From assembly GCA_002917075.1 (NCBI GenBank), contig NTMA01000020.1, positions 433,199 to 497,198 on the forward strand: 64,000 nucleotides of DNA. The letters run 5' to 3'. The translations under genes and the position numbers were made by a program. Below, one piece after another: positions 25,639 through 37,592 of this stretch. Source of the DNA: Hawksworthiomyces lignivorus (taxonomy: Eukaryota; Ascomycota; Sordariomycetes; Ophiostomatales; Ophiostomataceae). The notes beneath the pieces are model-generated. The model made no database searches, was not told the origin of the DNA, and worked only from the letters and a program-made list of their open reading frames with translations. Each line of letters opens with the position of its first letter. Position 1 is the first letter of the stretch.

Positions 25639-27659
25639 CTACTCATCAGCCACCTGGATGCCCTCCCGCAGGCCTTCGACCACCAGCTCCTCTCCTGCGC
25701 ACCGGCGGTAGATATCCTTGACATCGTCGGTGGTCGTCTCGAAGTGGCTGGTTGCGTCATAGCTCTTGGAGATGAAGATGCTGTCTTGAGTGCCGTCTTC
25801 AATTGGCTCGTACAGAGGAATCGGGGCGCCCTGTTTTTTGTCAGTAAATCATCTGTGGCATTCCAGAAAGATGTGGGGGGGAAAGGGAGAAAAAAAAGAA
25901 GAAAAAAAAAAGAAAAGAAGCTGCTCTGCAGAAATTCCCGTACCATAAACTGCTCCTCGATCGCGCCCAGCCGGTCCAGACCTGGCTGCAGCTCGAGGTG
26001 GTGGTTGGCGGACGTCTCGGCAATTGTGGAGACAATAGCAATCCAGTAGCCCTTGGGGGCAACATTGTGAGCAGAGGACACGCAAGCAATGTAGATATCT
26101 GTTCAGCATTAGTACACTGATAGTTGACGTAAATGCAGCCTTGGCTCTCAGACAGGCGCAGATATGCAAAACTGACCGTTTTTCCGGCCGACCTGGCTCT
26201 GGGGGATGATCAGCTGGCACGAGTCGGCATCGTTGGTGTTTGCCAGAGGGTGCTTCAGAATGCAGATAGCCCGCAGTACGTGGCCGACCACCTTGACCTT
26301 GCTCGAGAAGTAGGACGGGTCACCGATGATAAACTTGGCCTTCGTCTCGAAGTTGACCTTGTCTTCGCCGTTGAGCATGGTCGCCTTGATGCCCACAGCC
26401 TTGCCGCCCTCATACTGGACCTCATCGACGTCCGTGTTGAGCATGTAAGTGCCACCGTAGATGGCGGACAAGCGGGCGAAGCCCTGGGGCAGCTCGCCGA
26501 GGCCGTACAGCGGGTAGATATAGGGCGACTTGCCGTAGCGCGCAACGCTGTTGCCGTAGAGGCGGATGCGCTCGATGGCCTCGGGGGCACCACCGGGGGT
26601 GTCGATGTAGCTATCAGTCAGGTAGAGAGCCATGGCGTGGCCGATAAAGTCCTTGGTGGCCGTCTCCAGGCCGAACTTGTCGTACACCTCCTTCATGGTG
26701 CAAGTCTGCATGTCGAGGCCTGGACATGTCAGCACGAGACTGCGGCAGCGCGGCGCATAAAAATGAAATCAAAAGGAGAGGGCCTCTGGCCGCAGAGCAT
26801 CCATACCCTTGTGCGTGGCAGGGTCCTTGGGGTTGAAGGCGCCCACCCACTCAATAAAGCTCTTCATGCGGCGCTTCTCGAAGATGCCCATAAGGGGTGA
26901 CCGCAGGGCCTCGGCGGCATCGGCGGGAACCTTGGCCACGGTGGCCTTGGGGCCACCGCCCTGCTGGACGTAGCTGCCGGCAATCTGGCGGAACTCGAGG
27001 TAGCGGGTCACGTCGGTGGAGACGAGGATGTTGGTAAGCTCGCCCGAGGAGATGAGGAACTTGGGGACGAGATCGATGTTCCAGTCGTTGACGCGGCCGT
27101 ACTTCTTCCAGGGCTCCGAGCCGCTGGGGAAGTTGCCGTACTTCTTGAACAGCTGAGGGAGAGCAAGAGCATTAGAGTGGGGATGGGGCACAAAAGGAGG
27201 ATCCCGATAGGATGTGTTGGGCAGGAGCTTACCGCCTCGATGTTCAGAGATGCTGCCTCGCTATGCAAGCTGTCAGCCGAGGCCCGTCTCTTCTTCATAT
27301 ATATATGCTTTTCAAGTTTCCTCAGTTCCTCGCTTTTCTCCAGACCTACCCGCCGTAGTGATCATTTCTGTCGATGTGGAGGACCTTCTTGCCCTTGACG
27401 CTCAGGACACTAATGAATAGAAGAGAAGAGGTTAGTTTGGCGCCAGTTCTGCTGATTTTGGTCAAAGCTTGTTGCTTATAAGGAGCAGAGGAACTTACCC
27501 AGAGAGAATGCACTCGGTCAAGCCTGGAGAGTAGAAATGCCTGCAGTTAGCCAAGCTGCATGCTTCCTGGTCCTCCCACGGTCTGGGTCTCAGCGTCCTT
27601 CATAATCTCTTACCTGTGCCCAGCACAATGACATCGTATTCCTTGGCAATCTCGTCCAT
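25639..27659 (-). CDS. GDI1: Rab GDP-dissociation inhibitor
   Basis: Eight exons: 27659-27614, 27523-27499, 27409-27350, 27260-27233, 27152-26807, 26719-26177, 26098-25944 and 25830-25639, giving 464 aa with every phase consistent. The N-terminus [20 protein letters not shown] starts the FAD-like fold of the GDI/REP family; the conserved [10 protein letters not shown] segment follows, then [16 protein letters not shown] and the Rab-binding platform. GDI extracts GDP-bound prenylated Rabs from membranes and keeps them soluble in the cytosol for reuse; usually a single essential gene. The 5' end is cut into very small exons (46, 25, 60 and 28 nt). Length matches fungal GDIs. The C-terminus ends [11 protein letters not shown]. 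Confidence 0.96.
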
Positions 27660-28655
27660 GGTTGTGGTTCTAGAAAGATGAAGTGGTATTAATGAATTCT
27701 GGCGTTTGACTACAAGAAAACAAAGAAGTTGTGAGAAAAGGAAACAAGCAAAAGCCAGCAGCAAGCCTAATTAATCGGTGTAAAAGAAAAAGGGCGGGAA
27801 TCTTTGGGTTCTGTCACAGGAGGCGGTTTGGCCTGGTGTTGGAAAAGGGAAAGGAGGGACAGGACCAAGCAACGTAGAGCCCCGCAATTGCAGATTGGCG
27901 GAGGGGACGCCCAGCAACGAACGGGGGGAGGGGCGGTGACCGTTCTCCCAACCGCCCTATCTCTACGGCCATAGCATAGTATGAAAAGCTCCCTTGTTTG
28001 GGTATGGTGCAGGGGGGCCAAGAAGATGATTAGGCTCTGGCCAGGTCGGCTTGGGTGGGTCTGGCTACTGTCAACGAGCTCGATTGGGGGTGTGGTGACG
28101 ACCTCCAATACCGTCTGCATAGAACTGCAGAATAATCTGTGTGAGAGAGCGGTTGAGCCACTGCAGCGGCGCGCTTATTCTTTTTTTCTTTCTTTTTCCA
28201 TACTGACCCGTTTCGGCAAGCAGCTTTGGCACAATGCATTGTGGTGGTAGAGTCTCAGGAGGTTTATGCTCTTCATTGTTCTCTTTGTCTTCTCACTTGC
28301 TGCCTTGTACCCATTTTCCCACTCGTTCAAGGAAACCCCTTCTGGAAGTTCGTGGTCAATTTATTTCTTGCTTCTCGTCAAGCCATGTTTATTTTTTCCT
28401 TCCTCATAGAAAACATCACGCTTCCAACGTTGATAGAAATAATGATACATTATCGACAGGTTGGATCTCATATATGATGCTAATATACACTTTTTGTGAT
28501 ATTGAAAGGTACAGCTTGCCCCTTGGTTTGCTGTTCGTTATCTTTCTTTCGTTCTTTCTTTCTCTTTTCTCCGATGCCCCTTGTTCTATATGCAGATCCA
28601 GGCGGCACAGCGGATTAGTGGAAGACAAGATTTCGCTTGACTAACTAGCCTTGCT
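27660..28655. other. Spacer, GDI promoter and uL29m 3' region
   Basis: About 1 kb between two minus-strand genes. Only short ORFs without recognisable products; nothing else can be supported. Confidence 0.5.
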
Positions 28656-29671
28656 TCACCTCAACGGAGCTCTCTGCTCGCTTGCCGGTGCGTCTACCGT
28701 TCCTGCCACCGCCTCTTTGCTCAATTCCTCAGGCTCTTCTACTTCCGCCTCTTCTAGGTATGCCTTGGGCTGGAAAGCCGGCCCTTCGCCGGACAGGTCG
28801 ATTTCTGGGTCAGACTGCGCCAGGTCCACGGCGTCCTCCCACACGTAGAACCGCTCAGTAAGCACGTGCTTGATTCCGCGCATAGTTTGGCGGACCTGGC
28901 CCAAAAAAAGACATTAGTCTGTGATTCCAGAAGTACGAGAGGGGAGGAACGCAAGAGCAAAACCGTAGTAGAGATAGGGAGAAAGTAAACGGAAAAGGAA
29001 GAGCCAAATAAAACATAGAGACCACATGGGGGGCTTACCGCGGCGTCCCGCTCGCCGGCTTCGTGGTCGCCAAAGCCTAGATCAAAGTGCTTCCGCGCAT
29101 ACGTCGCCGTTGCGATCCGGTTGCGCTCCTTCACGCACACCCACCACAGCCGGTGCAGGTCGTCCCAGCTCTTGCGCCGCAGCTCCTCCACCGTCCAGGC
29201 GCGCCCGAAGGCAGCGTCCTTGATGGGCGTCTGGGCCACCTGCTGGTCGTAGAAGAACTCCCAGAGCCCGTGCGCCGGATCGATCGCGGGCTGCGCCGCC
29301 GCCGGCACCGCCTCTTTGATGGCCGCACGCATGGCCGGACGCGGCAGCGGCGAGTCCGACACAGACAGGAACTCGCGCGGTCCCGTGCGGCGGATAGAAG
29401 ACACGCCGCGCAGGCGGTTGTTGTCGCGGGGGTGGTAGCGGCGGCGCTTCTCGAGGGCGGGGGAGGTGGAGAACGACGACCGCTGTTGTGACGATAGTAG
29501 AGGCGAAGAGGACGCCAATTGTGTCTGAGAGACTGCTGCTCGCTGTCGTAAAGCGACTTGTGACTGTTGTGCCGCATGTAGCTGTGGCTGGCATCCTCCG
29601 AGAAGGGCAACGCACCGACCCGGGCCGGACGCAGTCCGGGTGCGCGCCGCAAAGGGGCCTAGTGCGGCCAT
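28656..29671 (-). CDS. MRPL4: Mitochondrial ribosomal protein uL29m (MRPL4)
   Basis: Exons 29671-29039 and 28895-28656 give 290 aa. An Arg/Ser/Ala-rich presequence of about 70 residues is followed by [25 protein letters not shown] and a conserved helical core with [36 protein letters not shown], the signature of the MRP-L47/uL29m family; exon 2 continues with [22 protein letters not shown]. The protein belongs to the large subunit of the mitochondrial ribosome near the exit tunnel. The acidic tail ([11 protein letters not shown]) is usual for the fungal forms. It shares a 328-bp divergent promoter with the 69-residue protein gene. Confidence 0.93.
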
Positions 29672-29999
29672 TGTCGATATGTGAAAAGTAGCTAAATGCC
29701 CCTTCACGTCAGATTGAGTACGGAGGAAGAGTGTTTGGAGGAACGAGCATGCGTATGGAGGTCGACACAACTGATCGCATGTCCAACACCTGATAATTGA
29801 AGCTCTAGGAAGACAGGCTATATTTTTTTTTTCGCACTGAAAGTGAAGACCCACAATTTTTGTTCCTGGCTGGCGGGTAGTAATTTTTGACTGGCAATGG
29901 TAGCCGTGGCTGACCTGTGGCGGTGCCAAATTTTCATATGAGACGACGACGACAAGCACTGGTGAACTTCAATGAGCAAACCTCGCTCTTCAACTCAAA
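29672..29999. promoter_or_regulatory. Divergent promoter, MRPL4 / small membrane protein
   Basis: 328 bp between two outward-facing start codons. No specific operator was recognised. Confidence 0.45.
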
Positions 30000-30271
30000 A
30001 TGTCGTTCTGGAGGTGAGCCGAGTGTATGGTATGGGGATTTAATCTTCATTGGTGTTCATCACTAACGCCTCAAGTTCATATCGCGCCCTTTCGCCTAAC
30101 ACGCGCATTGGCGTCGGCATCGGCGTGCTGCTCTGGGGTGCGGCCGGGCTTTACTTTTCAGATGCTGCAGCCGATCGAATGGGCATGACACCGACAGAAG
30201 CGGATAAAGAGGCACTTGCCAAGATAACTCCTCGAATTCACGTAGCCGACCGGCAAGACCGTGATCGGTAG
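30000..30271 (+). CDS. 69-residue single-span membrane protein
   Basis: Exon 1 is 14 nt (30000-30013, MSFW plus two bases) and exon 2 is 30076-30271; the intron has a CACTAAC branch site and CTCAAG acceptor. The product begins MSFWSSYRALSPNTR and has one hydrophobic span (IGVGIGVLLWGAAGLYFSDAA, about residues 16-36) followed by a charged tail (TPTEADKEALAKITPRIHV). Size, N-terminus and placement look like a conserved fungal micro-protein of the mitochondrial or ER membrane, but I cannot name it. The start is supported by the tight splice junction. It is easily missed because of the tiny first exon. Confidence 0.75.
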
Positions 30272-30652
30272 AGACAAAGTCTGTACGGAAACGGCAGAAC
30301 TCGCCAGAACAACCTCTGCCTGCAGAAGCTAGAGGGAACACGTTGCACAACTGTCCATTCTATTTGTGCAAATACGATGTGCCATATTTTAAACTGTTCG
30401 CAGCCTGGCGGCTGTGTGAATATCGGCTGTGCTAAAGTCTCCATCTGGAGTCTGATTTACTCTTAAAGAGAGCTTACTCTTAGAATGTCACTTAAACCAA
30501 CAACAGTCACTGTTCAGCTCGGATGCTGCTTGCCCAGATTTTATTGCCGGTCTCTTTTCTGGATAATACTTGGATAAGGGTATATTCTTTATTTTTGTAC
30601 TCTTTTCGTTATACATATGAACATGGCGTCACAAAATGAACAAAACCACCCG

Positions 30653-32340
30653 TTAAAACGTATCATCTAAAATATCTGCATTCATTTTTACCATCGTTGG
30701 GCTGTATTCAGAGGACCTGTCCATGTCGTCGCCCGCTGTGAGAAGGATGTCTTCGACGATCCGCTTGCTTGCTTCGCGTGCTATGTCTTGTCAGCAACAG
30801 GGTGGTTCTATCTTTTTTAGAAAATGAGAGGAGGGCCTACCTGGCGTCTGCAGGAGCTTCGACGGCGGCAGTGCGAAGTTGATGGTCTTGGGCGGGCTCA
30901 TGCCGCCGTAGAGGTCGTCGCCGTCCTCGTCGCTGCTCTCCCACGTGATCTCATCCGGGTCTCGCTTGGTCTTCCCTGTGGCGGTGGCGGCGGCGCCAAA
31001 CCGCGCCGTCTTCTGCGCTCCCGTCTCCGTCGTCTCAATGTCGTCAAACATGACGTCTCGGGTCTTGCTCCGGGCCGGCGTCTGGATGCTGACCCCGGGC
31101 GTGCGCGGCCCCGCGGCTACTGCCGCCAGCTTGTTGCGGTAGGCGGCGCGCACCGGCGACAAAAAGGCGGCGCTGCGCAGCTTGGGCACGGCCATCTCGG
31201 GGGACGACATGGGTGACGATTCCTGCCACGCCGGCACCGGCTTCCGGGCCCTGCTCTCCAGCTCGTCTCTTTCTGACACTCGGAGCCGCATCGGCGAGAT
31301 CCCCGCCGCCTTGTGCGGCGTCGCCTGGATCCGGTACGTCTTGTCAAGCACGCGGTGCAGGAGCGGGTCCTTGTGGCTCCGCGAAGCCGCCTGCGCCTCC
31401 TCGGTCGTGTGCCGCCTGCGCTCGTCGGGCGACTGCCGCGGCGTCATCGACATGTCCGGCAGGCGGGCGGTGCGCTCGGCCAGAAGCGCAGAGTCGGCCG
31501 CCGACGAGTCTATATCGTCGTCGTCGTTGTTGTCGTTGTCGCGATTGCCGTCGTCCACGTCCATCAGGATGCTCGACCCGTCGGCGGCTGCTGCCCGCGA
31601 CCGCGATCCAGATCGAGACCGCGACTTGGACGGCCCGCCGCTGCCCGTGCGCATCTCCCTCCGCAGATTCTCGTAGGGCGAGTCCATGTCGGCAAACTGC
31701 GGCCGCAGCGACTTGGTGGCCGGCGGCCGCGGCGTGCTGCCCGATAGGTCGCCGTCTCCGTCTGTCAGAAGCGACTCGTCCCGCGTGGTGTGGTACGTCG
31801 CCGTCTGGTCGGCCTCTTCTTCGTCCCGCGGCCGCAGCGTGTAGTCGGCCGAGGTCTCATCGTGCGTGGCCGTGGTCGTCTCCTCAGCGCCCGTTGTATC
31901 TTCGTCGTTGGCGAGCTCTTCGTATCCCGAGAGGGACACGTTGGCTGCCGCTTCAAAGAATTGCTTCCAGAACTGTAGAAAATAACAGCGTGTCAGGAAG
32001 GGTACATGCACAGCACATGACGCAGCTGCATGCCTTGGGTATTCTCACCTTCGACGCGTCCCAGACAGCTCTGCAATGCTCGCCGTACTGCTCCACCACG
32101 GGCAAGATACTCGTCGTGACAATGCGGTGCGCTTTGCTGAAGTTGTGGTCAATTTCTACGTATAATGTCGGTTAGTGACAATCACACTAGAAGCCAAAGC
32201 ACGGCCTTGTATCCTCAAGGTCCATTGTCAGGTCGCATTTACAGACCTTGTAGTGTCAGTGTGATTGACTGCTCTAGCTTTTCCAGCTCTTCCGTTGTAG
32301 AGAGCGGCCGGTTGGCCAGGGAGCTGTTGGGGCCAGACAT
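30653..32340 (-). CDS. ASK1: DASH complex subunit Ask1
   Basis: Exons 32340-32247, 32155-32049, 31972-30841 and 30780-30653 give 486 aa in phase. The conserved N-terminal block (TEELEKLEQSITLTLQEID, AHRIVTTSILPVVEQYGEH, WDASKFWKQFFEAAANVSLSGYEE) is the Ask1 signature. The rest is disordered and acidic, with many SP/TP sites (PMSSPEM, FLSPVRA, GPRTPG, QTPARS, GGMSPPK) as expected of a protein known in yeast to be phosphorylated by Cdk1, and an SRSRSGSRSR stretch. Ask1 is part of the ten-protein DASH/Dam1 ring that couples kinetochores to microtubule ends. The last exon encodes REASKRIVEDILLTAGDDMD and ends in ILDDTF. The first intron begins GTCTGT, a weak donor. Confidence 0.93.
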
Positions 32341-32528
32341 TTCTCAGATGACACTGTCAAAAAAAAGAATCAGATTCGTTTTGTCCAGATATCATCGCAG
32401 TTGTCATTGATATTCTGCTTTTGTCATTCCTATTGCGTCCGAGATGAAGTTAATGAAAGTAAATAGATTTTCCTAGAGCGCGCGTTACTAGACGCGTTAG
32501 GGTGCGGGGCATACATATAAGTCCCCTC

Positions 32529-32583
32529 TACTCCGTAACTAGCAGCCTGTCAATTTGGCGGTGGGGGGGGGGGGTTGGGGGGG
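32529..32583. repeat. TACTCCGTA word and G-rich tract
   Basis: A TACTCCGTA word at 32529-32537 is followed by G runs of 12 (32563-32574) and 7 (32577-32583). It lies in the 385-bp spacer between ASK1 and EAF7. Confidence 0.7.
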
Positions 32584-32725
32584 TGATTGTAGCGTGTTAA
32601 GTTAACTGGTATCTCTACAACAGCGCAGCTGAGGTTCACCCAAGATTCTGAATCTGCGCAAGCCTCTACTAATACATTCTTACTATATCTGAACCTTGTG
32701 AGGGTCTTTCTAGCTGTGATCGTCA

Positions 32726-33961
32726 TCACCGTCCACGCCCTCGCCCGCCTCTCGCTCTTCCTCGTGCGCGACCCCGCGCTGCACCGCGAGCTTTGCTTCC
32801 ACCTCGCGCAGCCTTTGGTGGCGGTCTCTCGACCTTCTCATCTTCGTCTTCGTCTTCCTCCTCCTCTTCATCATCATCTTCTTCCCTTTCCTCGTCACCG
32901 TCATCTTCCTCATCTTCCTCCTTCTCTCCGTCATCATCTTCTTCGTCTCCATCACTGCTTCCTTCTTCCTGGTCTTCTTCCTTTTCCTCGTCTTCCTCCG
33001 CCTCGTCTTCTTCCTCCTCCTCTTCTTCTTCCTCTACTTCACGCTTGGGCGTTGGCTTCTTGGCTTTTGAGGCTCCTCGTTTGCCGCTTCGAGTGCCCCG
33101 CCCCGCTGGAGCCGGAGATGGCGCTGCCGAGGCAAGTTCAGAGCTCTCCACAGTCGAGGATCTTGTACGGAGAGTATCTCCCCGCTTCCGCTTTTTCAGA
33201 TTTGGTTTGCTGGCCGCTGGCGCCGTGTGCGTCGCCGTGTGCGTCGCCGTGTGCGTTGCCGTTGGTGTCTCTTTTGCAGCCTCTCCTCCTTCACCGCCCG
33301 CCGCTGAACTCAGGGGCAAGGGGTCGTCAGGATTCCACTGCCCGGGCGAGGTGACCGTGGACCCATCGTCGTCGGCGAGCGCACGCTCTAGCATGGCGTT
33401 TCGGAAGTCGGTGATGGGCAGTGAAAACTCCTTGTAGCGAGACTCGAAGTCGCTCTCATCGACGTAGTCCAAGGAGTTGTCGCGCTCGTTAATCATCTCC
33501 AGCTCGTACTCGGTACCAAGCTCTTTCCAGATCCCTGGGATGCGCGTGTGCTGGTAGACGTCGGGGTCGAACCCGCGGCAGCGTAGATGCTCGGATATTG
33601 CAATCATGCGGAAATGCCTGTGCATTCCTGTATAGGCGTGTGTTAGCTACCAAGCCTTGCCTTCTTGCCTTTTTCAGGCTCTCCTAAAGGCGAGCCCAGT
33701 CCCCGGCCCCTCGGGTCCCGCATCTACTCTGAAGTAGCAACACTCACCCGAGGGCTTCCACCGAATGACGGCTGAGAACAGGCCTGCTTTTTGCTCTGAC
33801 GTCCAGCAGCTGTTCAAGACACTTTCTGCGAACTGCGCCGGTATTGTGGTTGTCGGCGTCTCAGCAGGCTGCGGCGTGTCGATATCCATGGCGTCGTCGT
33901 CGCGACTCGGCGTCGCGGCTGTTTGCGCAGCGCCGGCGCGTCCTCTTCTTTTTGGTGCCAT
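32726..33961 (-). CDS. EAF7: NuA4 subunit Eaf7 (CT20 family)
   Basis: Exons 33961-33748 and 33627-32726 give 371 aa. The start MAPKRRGRAG opens a basic, disordered N-terminus. The CT20/MRGBP core is VLNSCWTSEQKAGLFSAVIRWKPSGMHRHFRMIAI followed by TRIPGIWKELGTEYELEMINERD. Eaf7 is a subunit of the NuA4 histone acetyltransferase, within its Eaf3/5/7 part, in the nucleus. Oddities: a TATH repeat from a 12-nt tandem (33220-33262), then a very long Glu/Asp tract (about residues 260-340) and an Arg-Gly-rich C-terminus (RGRARGRARGGRGRGR). The acidic tract is longer than the conserved core, and its antisense strand gives a spurious serine-rich ORF. Confidence 0.9.
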
Positions 33962-34456
33962 CGAATTGGCCCAAGTTTTGTAGATCTGCAGAGCAAAGTT
34001 GGTCTTCCCCAATTGAATTTCTCCCGTGGAGCACAGGACACGAGGCAGCTCTTCTGAGCTTACGCGATATATCAGTTGAAAATTTTTGGTAACTTAAATC
34101 TGATGCGCAACACAAAGACGCTGCAGCCGCTCACTAGGCGGGTGGATTTAGCGGGCTTTCAGCAAGTAACGCACTAAGCATGCGGAAAAGGCAGACCTCG
34201 CAGAGCTCTCCAATCACGAGCGCCACAAACGCCACATAGAAGCCCGACGCGTTTGCAGGAGAACGCGTCTAAGCTATTTGAAGAAAAGTGAGTCCCATTT
34301 GTGGCGTTCGTTCCCACTTTGTTTTTGCAACGTCACTTGTACCTTTTTCTGGACGACCTTTGATTGTTTGAAGCGACCCAAGACCGTCCCTTTGCCGATA
34401 TGAGTCTATATCGTATGCCCATGTTTTGAAGACAAGCTATCTTCAACCTCGACGCC
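33962..34456. promoter_or_regulatory. Divergent promoter, EAF7 / GCP6-like gene
   Basis: 495 bp between outward-facing start codons. No known operator recognised. Confidence 0.4.
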
Positions 34457-37400
34457 ATGCCGGACGGTGATCCTGCCGACCTGTTTGCTATACCCGACTT
34501 CTGGCAGCTTTCGTCCTGGCAGCAACAGCCTCCCCTCGCGGCCGAGCAGAGGCAAGATGGGTTCTTCAGTCTCGAGATAACCGGTATGTGAAGACACCTG
34601 AAGCATCGACTACGCTTGTGCTAAGATTCATTGAATAGGTGGCGACCAGATCACTTTCTTTCTTGGAAATGACGACCCACAGCCTGATATACGAAAGGAT
34701 GAAGACGTCTTCTTCAAGATCCCGACCTTTCTGAGCCAGTTACAGCCGGCAGAGACCATCGAAGACCCCAAAGCAGCAGGAAATCAGACGTTAGCCCCAA
34801 ATGAAGACTCCGCTAGACTTCCAACTTCTGTTATTGAAGATATCTGGCTGTCTGTGGATGACAGTCTAGCCTCTCCACCTCCTGTCATATATAGGACATG
34901 GGCGTCATTCGAGAACACCGATATTGCAAACAGCACGCCACTCTTTGCAACCGAGCAAGGGCCTAGCTTTTTGGATGCACTCGTAGAGGCGGCTGACAAT
35001 CCTCTTCGCCTTGCTAGGCCACCACAACATAGTCGCAAGGGGGCTGCAGACGATATTTTGGATCCTGGTGGTTATCGTGCTTGTCTCCTGGCTTTGGCGC
35101 TAGGGAGGAGCTCAGTGTTATTTACGTGGGATGAAAGCAAGAGGTCCTTTATCGCCACGCTAGAATCCGCAAGGATATCGGGTTTCACGCCAGATCTGCT
35201 ACGGAGCGTCGAAGCAGCGTGCTTGGAGTGTGGGAACAACAGCAGGTTTCTTCGAGCATTTGTCGACCATACATATGCCACCGCAGCCCATTCCAACACT
35301 CCGTCACGGGTTGCGCTGGCAAAAGGCATTGATGGGCTGCTTCTTACTGTACAAAGCGAGCTTGGAATTCGTGGACAGAAGACCCGGTCATTGCTGCAGC
35401 TGCAGGCTCTAATTCAGCGCGTTGCTTCTCTCGTAAAGTTCATCCGCGAGCTGGTTACGAGACTCTCGCGATTAACAGCATCCGCCAATGCTCCTGATGA
35501 GAAATTTATGACTCTGCTTTTCCAAGAAGCGCAGTCAATGGAATACAGCGCTGTCTTCATGCACGACGTCATCAAGCAAATCCTGCAGCTCGTATCTGAA
35601 CCATGGCTTGCATTCGTCCGCCAGTGGATCGGCCTTGACCCGCGAAGCAAGTCCACTTTGTGGACGGGCAAGTTCCAAAGCAAAAGCTTTGTGCGGCTCG
35701 ATGACCGAATATGGATTGACGACATGGGTATTGAGCTGGCAGAACCCGACTATTTTTTAGACCAAGACAAGATGCCTGCTTTCATTCCGGAAGAGATGGC
35801 AAAATCACTCTTTGAGACAGGACGGAACTTGCGCTTTCTCTGGACGAACCACCCAGAACATCCACTGTCTGACCTAGCAACCTTTGCTCTTGCCGAACCG
35901 CCTCCACTGGCATGGCAATTTAGCTGGGAATCGATCCGTGCATTGGAGACCAAGGCACTGGAATATGAGCAGAGCCTCATACATGCCATCGCTATCCAGG
36001 CGCAGCATCAACTTCTGGACACAGCCATGCCCCCGTACCCTTTCCAGCAGCTGCAACATCTCCACGATCAGCGCAGTTCTCAAGGAGGGTCGGCAGCCAG
36101 ATGGCGCATGCCAACCCTTGGGCTTCAGCTCTTCGGGAAAGATGATTCTCAGATTGAACAAAGCGTCAAAGCATCTATGGCACGGCTAGATGGGCCTATT
36201 CCGCTTCCTGTGGAAGACGATCTTGCTTCGGTCCTCCGCAAACAACTGTTCAATGATGCAAGCGACGACGATGCTATTCTAGCGGTTCTTGGCGAGTTTG
36301 CGCCGCACTGGTCGCTCCTCCCACTGCTCTCTTTTGGACCGGTCATCTCAGCCCAGGCCCGGCTCACCAGTCGGGCATGCATGAAACTATTATTTGGCGT
36401 CCACGCCATCCGAAGGCATCTTTCGCTGCTGCGCGACTTCCAGTTGCTGGGAAATGGCTTTTTTTGTAGCCGGTTGTCACACGCGCTATTCGATCCTGAT
36501 CTTGCCAGAGCCGAGCAGAAAACAGGTATCGAGTTGTCAAGCGGCGGTCTCGGCCTCCGATTGTCAGACCGCAAGAACGAAAACTGGCCACCGGCCAGTT
36601 CAGAGCTTCGGCTTGCACTAATGGGCGTCCTGGTAGAGAGCTACGGCCAAGGACGCGAAGACGGCGCCAATACGGGAGGCGTTGCCATTAAGCAAGAGCT
36701 TCCAGGTAACCTAAGCTTTGCCGTCCGTGACTTATCCTTGGAGGAAATGGATAGATGCATGGATCCAGACTCGCTGGAAGCTCTCGATTTCCTCCGCCTA
36801 TCCTATAAACCACCGTCTGCACTCATGTCCATTATTACGCCGGCAATTCTCAGCAAATACGATCGCGTCTTCAAGCTTTTATTGCGGGTGCTGCGCATGT
36901 ATTACGTTGTTAATCAGCTCATGCGCGAGGCATCGCACGGCTTCTCGCGTCTGCGACGTGATCATCGTGACAATGTGCCGACTCGATTTCGCAATGAGGC
37001 CCGCCATTTCGTGTCTAACATTATGGCCTATTTTCTAGACACGGGAGTGGGTATGCCATGGCAGAGATTTGGCGACTGGCTGGACAGTGTACAGAAAAAT
37101 CTGGGCGAGGATGACCAGCGCGCATCACATCCATCAGGTGCGCGGTCAGATCAGATCAGCCCCGAGAGACTGAGAGAGCGGCACGAACAAGCACTAGACG
37201 AGATCATGCTAGCTCTGCTCCTGCGAAAGCGGCAGCAGCCCCTGCTTCAATTGCTCGAGGCAATATTTGGGCTGATCCTTGAGTTTGCCAAAAGTTCACA
37301 CCTGCAGGGAGCTTGGGCAGCAGCAGCAGATGATGACAAAGACGCAAAGGAGGAGATGCGAAGGACAAATCAGGCGAAGTCCAAAAAGCTATACGCCTCC

Positions 37401-37592
37401 TTTCGCAAGAAAGTGGCCGCATTTCTCGTGGTTTGTCGAGGACTGAGCGAAAAGGAAGCTGACAGCGTGGCGAGAAAGGATTACCAGCAACAACAACAAT
37501 ACCAGGATGGATCACGGGCAGGAGAAGGAAGCTCACTATCCATTCTGATTCTGATGCTGGACTATAACGGGTCCTATACGTCAGCCAGATGA
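34457..37592 (+). CDS. Gamma-tubulin complex protein, GCP6-like (Spc97/Spc98 family)
   Basis: Exons 34457-34583 and 34639-37592, separated by a 55-nt intron, give 1026 aa. The N-terminus MPDGDPADLFAIPDFW is followed by a Spc97/Spc98 (GCP) N-terminal domain with the ACLLALALGRSSVLFTWDESKRSF block, and a C-terminal GCP domain including LLLRVLRMYYVVNQLMREASHGFSRLR and RFRNEARHFVSNIMAYFLDTGVGMPWQRF, the region that contacts gamma-tubulin in the family. Length and divergence from GCP2/3 favour GCP6 (Alp16 in fission yeast, GCPF in Aspergillus), though GCP5 cannot be excluded. Such subunits help build gamma-tubulin ring complexes at spindle pole bodies. Spare insertions and a Gln-rich tail (QQQQQYQ) look non-conserved. 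Confidence 0.85.

Noticed and set aside
26133..26900. 255-codon plus-strand ORF
   Set aside because: It is the antisense shadow of GDI1 exons 5-6, whose protein is unmistakable.
31213..32175. 320-codon plus-strand ORF rich in Arg/Pro/Ser
   Set aside because: Antisense of ASK1; composition follows from GC-rich codons of the real gene.
32793..33437. Poly-serine ORF of 214 codons
   Set aside because: Antisense of the Glu/Asp tract in EAF7.
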